Shown: one piece after another, positions 15,201-24,200 of the stretch
Layout of the letters: the number at the start of each line of letters is the position of its first letter
Numbering within the stretch: the first letter of the stretch is position 1
Source: Clostridiales bacterium
GTDB taxonomy: Bacteria > Bacillota > Clostridia > Christensenellales > UBA1242
Assembly (NCBI GenBank): GCA_015055665.1
Contig: SVHX01000003.1
Location: 1 to 47,037, forward strand
Length of the DNA: 47,037 nt
Reading direction: 5' to 3'
Made by a program: the position numbers and the translations under genes
Notes under the pieces: generated by a model
Database searches by the model: none
Seen by the model: the letters and a program-made list of their open reading frames with translations, nothing else
What the model was told of the DNA's origin: nothing

Positions 15201-18200
15201 ATGTACTGCCACCTTCCGAAGTATTAGGAGATACAGTAACTGTTACATTACCACCATGATAATACGAACTAGAGATGACACCAGACGTAGTATTTTCGGC
15301 AACGAATCCAGCTACGCAATCAAGTCCCCATAGACTTATATTGTTAATATTACTATTAGTAATATATCCATTATTAACCGCTACTAATCCACCTATCTTA
15401 GTACCACTTGTAGAAGTACTAATCGAACCATAATCTAGAGCAATAATGCTTACATTACGTTTAACATTATTAGCAGAATAATTCTCAAACATCTCTTCTG
15501 TATAGACAATACTGCCATTAGTCAAATTACGAGCAGCTAATAAACTTTCTCTCTCTGCACGATATTTATTAGCATTATTAGTAATTCTAACATTGGTTAT
15601 GATACCATTGTTTTCGCCTGCCAATACACCAAAGTTAACATTAGTATATCCTGCAACATCAATATTAATATCGCCTTTCTTAAATACCTGAGAGTTATTG
15701 GATATATCGCTATCTAGATTAGAATCATGCTTAACTTCTACAATTAAGTTCTTGATTGTTGTCTTTTCGCTAATTGTATGGAACACACCTAAGTTAATCG
15801 ACTGAGTCTGGCTACCACTACTCTCGCCTTCTTCGGTATCTGTCGAATTATCAATAGTTGTATCATAGAAATTATTAAGCGTTAATACATAACCATTACC
15901 ATCAAGAGACGCAATAGGAACGTTAAGAGGCTCCCAATCATTAAGCTCAATATCATCAAGAAGGATATAATATCCATCCTCTTCCATATTCATAAGCTCT
16001 GCTGCGTTGAATATAGGTTCTGGATTCTCTTCGTTAGATAGTCTTGTTACTTGTAATCCAAAGCTGCACTCTTTCTCTACTGCAAATACTGATGTCTTGT
16101 TAATTGGATTAATAAGAATTCCAGATTCTTGTCCAGTAACACCTGACACATATTCAAAGTTTATAGATGCTTTGATAATGCTACTAGGATTCTTGGATGT
16201 AGGTTGAATTGTAAAGTAATCACCAACCGTTCCAATTATGAAGTCTTTGTATTTGCCTTCATGCAACGAGGTTTCAATCTGACCATCAACAAGAGAGAAG
16301 TTGGCTTGTCTATAATTAGAAATCGCTTTCTCAATATCCGAGATATACTTACTAATTATACCATTTTTCGCATCAAACTCTTCATCATATGATGCTATGA
16401 CTTTGATAATTAAGTCATATGGCTGATTGTATACGCCCTCAAGATTACCCGAATCAGAATCAACATACTTAACTGTAATAGCATCAATAGTAAATAGTGT
16501 TAATCTGATAATTAATGTATCGCTAGCAACGAATACTTTGCCGTTGACATCTAGTGTTACAGTTGCAGTAATCTTAATATCTTTGCCCACATATTTCTTG
16601 TAGTTATCTCCTAATTCAGAAATATTATATAGATCGATTACCGCCTTGTTGTCACTTACCCAGATAGGCTCGTTGCTGGTTGCAACTTCGTTAAGATTAA
16701 TCGAATCAACTTCTAACGACCATACAACTTCCGAGTCGGCATCTACATCAATTGTTATCGACTGACCAAATGCCGCAACATGATTATCTTTGCCACCAAC
16801 TTTAAGATCTACATCTGGCGATCTTGTAACCGTGATAGTGATAGATCCACTACCTGTAGGTACAGGCTTGCCTTCGTAGTATGCTGTATAAGTTAGAGTA
16901 AAGTCTGTTGAGCCAACTTTCACAGTTGGTACAAGTGTACGAATATAGAATTTGCCTTCGTAACTAAATTGATCTTGTCCAAATTCATCAGTATATACAT
17001 TACTATATTTGCGAATACGAATACCTTGTCCACCATTAATAATCTCTCTACCATAAGTATGAGTCTTGTAATAACCTGCAAAATACTCGATACCTTCTCT
17101 ATTCATATTAACAGCAACTAATTGCTCTAGAGAAATATAGTAATCACCAGACACGCTAGATACAATATCGATATAATCTACACTAGCATAACTAGGTGCT
17201 AGGTCTATCTGTAGCATACCAGCATATCCAGATACCAATGTATTAGAAGAATAATAATCATTACGATTGTACGAATCTTGATCAACTGTATATTGATCTA
17301 CACTAGAATAATGATTAACTAGTGTTCTATTAATATTTTGTCTACGGATATTAAGAGTTGTACTAGTGCTAATAACTTCGCTTAAGTAATTATCAACACT
17401 ATAGATTATGTCGTACGAATTAATTAGGTCTTCATCATATAGATACTTCTCCACTACACTAAAGTTAACTATATAATCTACCCTTACTAATTTGTCTTCG
17501 GCACCTTCTCTATACATCTCTGGATCATAGACATACATCTGCATCTTATCAAAGTAATATGTCTTGCCACCTTCTAGAATCCAGCCTTTGTTAGGATCAT
17601 CCTTATATAATTTGTTAGACTTATCAATATCTGTATATAGTATTACATCTTCGTCTTCATTAACAATATTAAAGTATGTTACAAGTTGATCATTATCAGT
17701 ATATACCTTAACTACTGTATCTGGAGCATCTAAAGGATATACGTTATGATTCTTGCTAGAGGTAATATTGTATGTACCCTTAATAACTGAGATGTTAATG
17801 AACTTAACTACTCCACTACCAGTAGTTACTGCATTAGCATCACCGAAGTCAAATAGGAATACAATCTCACTGTTATCATTAATAACATAAGGAACTGCAA
17901 GCAACTTGACATTATCAACAATCTCAAGTCCTGTTAATTTCAATTGAGATTTGCTGTCTGCATATAATGCATATTGGTTAGCATCAAATCCGTAGTCTTC
18001 CGAGAAGTACATCCTTGAGAACGACTGCTGATTAAGCTTAAGAGAACTAAGCTCGGCAGCAGTAAATAGTATCGAATCACCACTTACAACAAAGTATCTA
18101 ATTCCATACGAATTGCTTGTCTTAAGTCTTAACACAGCCTTGCCATCTATGTAGCTTGCCAGATACTCATTATCTACTGGCAATGCACCGTTCATCTTAG

Positions 18201-21200
18201 CAAAATATGTGTATGTTATATCAGGATTCTGAACTAAACTAATATTCTCTACTTCTTGCGAATAAGACATATCAGTATATAACCCGAAAGCATTAATGGC
18301 ATTAATAATATTAATACTAAATTCTTGTGTTGTATTAGCACCAGTATTATATGCAGATCTAATAGTAAATGTTACACTACCAACACCCTTGACTATTACA
18401 TATGCCTCATTATTAACTATACTTATTTCGGCAATGTTAGAGTTGCTAGACTCTATAATTAGCATACCGTTTTGGAGGAACGGAGGATATATCGAAATAT
18501 TAAGAATATCGGATAACGAATATGTGTTTTTCTTTCTTAATAATTCATCTATATATAGGCTATAATCTATGTCTAATTGGCTATATTTTCCATCAAGATT
18601 GAGGTCGATTACCTTGATAGTTCTGCCCATTATAACTCTATTCTGCCAAGGCATCTCGTTATATTTGGATGTTTCGTAAGTTGGATCAGCAAAATCAAGT
18701 TCGTAGAAGAATATTGTGGTATTCTTTGTTGATGTAATAGTTACTGGATCCCCTGCATCCACACTTGAAGAAACTGCACTTAACCAAACATTTTCGTAAT
18801 TATATAGAGCTTTGCTCGAAAGCGTAATAGTTGTTGGAGCAATGTTAGCTATAAGGTTAACATAACTACTACCCGCTTCAACAAATGTATTGTTCTTAGC
18901 AAATGGTACTGGAATACCACCAGCTATATCTTTGTTATAGTATTTTTCATACCAATTTTCATTATGATCACTTGTTGTATTAAAGCCACTATTTGTAATA
19001 GACTTAGCTATATAAATACTATTTTGCAATAATGTGCTATCCATGCTATAAGCATTGCAACCTATACAATCTGTAATATCTTTGAGCGTAATCTCATTAA
19101 TCTCTATCTGGCTATTCTCTCCAACCTTGAGTGGCTTGTAATCCTCATTGAACGATACTTTAACAGGGTTGCTATAATACATTGTTGTGGTTATATTGTC
19201 ATACTTATAGGAAGCCCCATAAGCACTAGCATAATATTCATATCCATCAATTGCTCGTTTGTCGCCATAGTATGGGTTGAATATTGCACCCGTAATAGCC
19301 TCGTTACCAATTGCAAATTGATTACCAGCCTCAATAAGAGTCTTTGTTACACCATTATCACTGACATTAACATACCATTTGTCTATAGTCTGTCCTAAGT
19401 AGAACGAATTGTATGCAAATACATTAGTAACTAAGAAATATTTATTAGGCTCTAAGTAATAATACGCATCATTATACTTGAATACAATGTACGAAGGTAC
19501 GTCGTTGCCATAATACTTCACAGTATATGGACTATATACTTTACGCATCATACCAATGCTAGCATAATTAGCCTCAACAACATTGCCATCATACTCAACA
19601 ACCTCAAGAACAGAATAGCTAGATATAATGTTGCTGTACTTAAGATTCATATTCGCAAATGCTATTGAGATAGAATAGTACTTTGTAAAGTCTATTTCAT
19701 CAATTTCTTTTTCGAGATTTTCGATACTATCAAGGTTTTGCAAACCAAGAAAATATGTTTCCTCTGTGTTGTTCGTTTTGTTATTACCAATGTGGAAGAA
19801 ATACTCGCCATCTGCACCATAAGTGTTAATCTTATCGGCATTACCAAAGTAGTGTCCCGCTTTGAGATTAGTAGTAGAGTTTCTGTTATAAACCTTACCA
19901 AGTACACCCATGTTGTGGATGGTTGTCAAGCCAGAAACACTACCGACCACACCACCAAAGTACAATTTATCACTTGCCTTTGCAACAGTGTCAACATCAA
20001 CATATCCAGAGGTTAGCATCAAGTTATTTGCTTTGCCAATATACCCAGAAACATTTTGTTCGTCTGATCGAGTTTCTTTGATAACGATATCACCGTAGTA
20101 CTTAGAATTGCGGTTGTCTTTGTTAATTGCTGTACCAGATAATAATTCAATATCTCTAGAATAATAACTAGTTACTGAATTATAAGCAATATAAGAGTCC
20201 GCATTAATTGTACCTGTAGTATGAGTTACTCTACTAGAATTATATTGACCTATCAATCCGCCAACATTGTTTGTAGCGTATATTGATGTATTAAAGTATG
20301 AATAAACATCCTGAAAGTCGATAAATTGAACTTTGTTAGATTCGATAACTTGGTGTTCAGAGATTAACTCGTTAGACTGCTCACTATAAGCATCAGATGA
20401 ATAACCAATTAATCCACCAACGTTTTCGATAGCGTTTATAGTTGGAACTACTATATTGTTGGTTACGATATTGGTATTAACACCAACTACACCACCAACA
20501 TTTTTGTTTCCGTAGATATAAGACCTTATCGATAGTCCAGATACCTGACCACCCTCTGCATTATAAACATTGGTTTCTGGTTGGTTAAGCTTTGCATTAA
20601 CTCCAACCACACCACCCAACGCTGTTACATCATTGAGCATATTGGAAGCAGGATTAATTACAACTGCTACATCAAATCCCTTAAGACCAGATGAAACAAC
20701 GAACATATTGTTAGCATCTAGATTTGTACTATCCTTACAAATTAGTCCAGTGTTAGAGCCCGCTATACCACCCACTCTTAGAGTCTTGGTATTGTTCTGT
20801 GCCCAAACATTGATAACTCCACGGAATATCGGAGCTTCGACCAATCCATAGTTAAATCCAACCACTCCACCAATAGATGTTATTACGTTAACTGCATCAT
20901 TATCTTTTGCGATATAAGTAATGCCTTTAGTTGTTGTAGATAATGCACGAACTGTTGTTGCATTAACCGCACTGCCAAGTGTTCCATCATTTATTTCGCA
21001 ACTAATTATCTTACCAGCATTGTATCCGGCGATAGCACCAATATATTCTCTAAGTTCTGTGTTGCTATATGCTCCATTTTCTCTTGATGAATAACTTGCA
21101 ACGTTGATGCTATAGTTATATATCGATAGATCGCTAACTACACCGTGATCACCAATATATCCAAACAATCCATGACACTCAGATGCTAGGTTGCCACTAG

Positions 21201-24200
21201 CTGTTGTTTCTCTATTGTCAACGTTAATTGATAGATTATAAATGGAATATTCGCGGTATACACCATCTTGAATCTCATATTTACCAGATAATGATCCAGT
21301 AAATGGTATATAATGTCTTTCGAGAATATTAACTCCATTACTGTTGTTGATATCTTGACGCTTGCCTAGAGGAGTCCAGTTGATTCCGTTTAGGTCAATA
21401 TCTTTGACTAAAACATATTTCTTTGTCATAGACTCTTCGTCTTTGCCAATCAGCATAAGCTCTGTATAAGAATCTACTTCAAATGGAATAACAACACCAT
21501 CTGCAACTTTAATTGTAATAGGAGTACATATTGAATAATATGAATCAATATTATCGTATATATTAACACCAGACTCTGGGATAGGTTTTTTCTGGCCACT
21601 GGTTGCAACTACGTATACAGTATATGTTGACCAACCCTCAGTACGCTTGTTGTATCTTAATCTAATCTGATTATCTTCTAACATCTCATACGATATATCT
21701 GTATTAGGAGTATATACCCTAACCTCTTGGTTAAGCATAGGGAAGTCTGAATTATAAGCCTGTAAGTCATATGTAAAGTCTATCGAGTTGTTGTCGTAAT
21801 AGATATTATCTCCAAACACCATATCTCTGGTATCAAATGTATGACTATTATCAAACAACCCTACAACAACCTTATTTACCCTACTTGCCTTACCTACCGA
21901 TATATTAATTGGCAATGTAAGAGATGTGTCTTTGATTTCCTGTCCATCTGATGTTACAAATTCTTGCATAACATCTACATATACCACAAATGTAAATCTT
22001 GATACTGTACTAGGCAAACCTTGCAGTTGAACAACTGCCTTAGACTGATCATCAGTAGTCGTTATCTGTATCCAAGTGTTCTGGTTGTTGAGTCCGAATA
22101 GATAATTAGCCTCAGACTTATCACTATCGCTATACATTGAGCCATTGCCGTTACCAGCTCTCCATCTTATAGTATGACGAGTAGTCGCATTGGTTGGATT
22201 AAGCGAAATCTCAATATTAGCTTTGCCGTACTTATCTAGATACGACTGTCCACTTGCGTTAGTGGCATATTGATCTAGAGTGCCGATATCATATATCTCG
22301 AAGCTATTATGATTAGCCGATAGTGTTTCGATAATCTTCTCAATAGTAACTGAGATATTTATATAGACAGTTATCTTCTCTATTGGACTAGTGAAGGCAA
22401 ATGTAATTACTACCGGAGCGTCGGTATAATTAACAATGTTAATTGTGTTGTTGATGACAGAAACGCAATTTTTATTAGTTGTTACCGGTGTTGCCGAAGT
22501 CATAATACCGGATAGACTAGTATATTTCTGATTTCCTAATAGATAATAGAAAGTATATTGACTGCCTAGCAACAATCTTGCCTTGTAAGTTGTGTCTGCA
22601 CTATTTGTTGACTGAGCAGCAAATAGATATCTTTCCTCTGTAAAGTCTGGGATATAGTCGCCATCATGATCATAATAATCTTCGCTTCTATCTTCGAAGT
22701 TAGCAATCTGCAATTTCAAGAAATCTGCATCTTGAGCAGATATAGGATAATAAATTGCGATATTCTGAGATGCCTTAAGTCCATTTTCGGTTGTAACTGT
22801 TACTTTAGTTGTACCAATATGGTTCTTAATCCTAAAGATCCAGTTGTTGGCATCCTTGCTGTACCATACTTTTAGATATCCGTTCTCAATACTACCATCA
22901 GGACACTCAACGCCGTTCTCAAGAGTAATATTAATCTTAGAATAATCGTAATCTTCGCTATCTGGAATTAATGGCAAGCCAGTAACATCAATTAATGCAA
23001 ATTCGCCGTTTAATACTTCTATATCTCTGTTCTTCGAAGTGATATCTTCCGAGAAGAACTCTGGGTCAAGAGCTATGCTAGTTCCAGTAAACGAAATAAC
23101 TGTATTGTTATTAACGTATGTAATAGCAATTGTGATTGACTTATCTGGGAAATAAACACTTGTAAATGTTAATGTTATTTCGCCAGTCATCTCACCTGTC
23201 TTCTTGATACATAGTAGATCTCCACTAGTACAATGATTGACAGACTCTCCTCCGACCATAATTTCCAAGTCATTACGATATACGTTAACACTTGTCGAAT
23301 TAGAAGTAACCTCTATAGGTTGCTTGTCTATTGCCTTACCATTACCCCATACAGCAGGCTTAACAAATGTTCCTTTGCCATTACTGTATATTACAATATC
23401 CCCATCCGTAAGAGGAATATCTTCGTTGGTTGCACTGGCAATATCTACATCTTCACCAAATATCTTAATTTCGCTTGGCATAACAGCTGTACGAACATTA
23501 AGTGTAAATGTTGCAGGTACATACATACCTTCGCACTCGTAGAAGTCTGCGACAAATGTCAACGCATATTCTCCAGCCGCACCACGATTACCTATCTTAA
23601 ATGTATCTGCAGACATACGAGTTGCTGTAATTATATCGTTGTCAGCAAACAACGTATCATCAGAGGCAGTAGATCCTTCAATGTACTCAAGCTTGCCTTG
23701 GCTATTAAGTACTGCCATCTTGCCTAAGTATGATAGGTTAAGTATATTAAGAGAGAACAATCGGTATTCTACTGTTTGAACTTCGTTATCAGCATTGTAT
23801 ATCGAATACGTTCTTGTAACCTCGCTCATAGGAACGCCATCATACAATACCTGTATATCTGCTTCGTGATAATCGTGCAAGTCATCAGTATTAATAACTA
23901 GAGTTAATGTGTTGCTAATTACATCATACTGAGTATAGCCTTCCACCTCATCTGTACAGACAAATTCAAATTTGCTGGCATCTACATAGTCAAGAACAAT
24001 TACAAGAACTTGGTATTCCGCATAATTGCCAGTAATGGAACAAACCGAATCACTCGTGACTGTTAGATAAAACGAATCTACAGTTGCTTCGTTGTCGATA
24101 TAAATCTTACCAGGATGACTGTCCATGTATGTATTAATGCTCTCCAAGGCAGAACTTGTAACACCTAGGATAGCAGTAGCATGAGTCTTAAATCCTTTGT

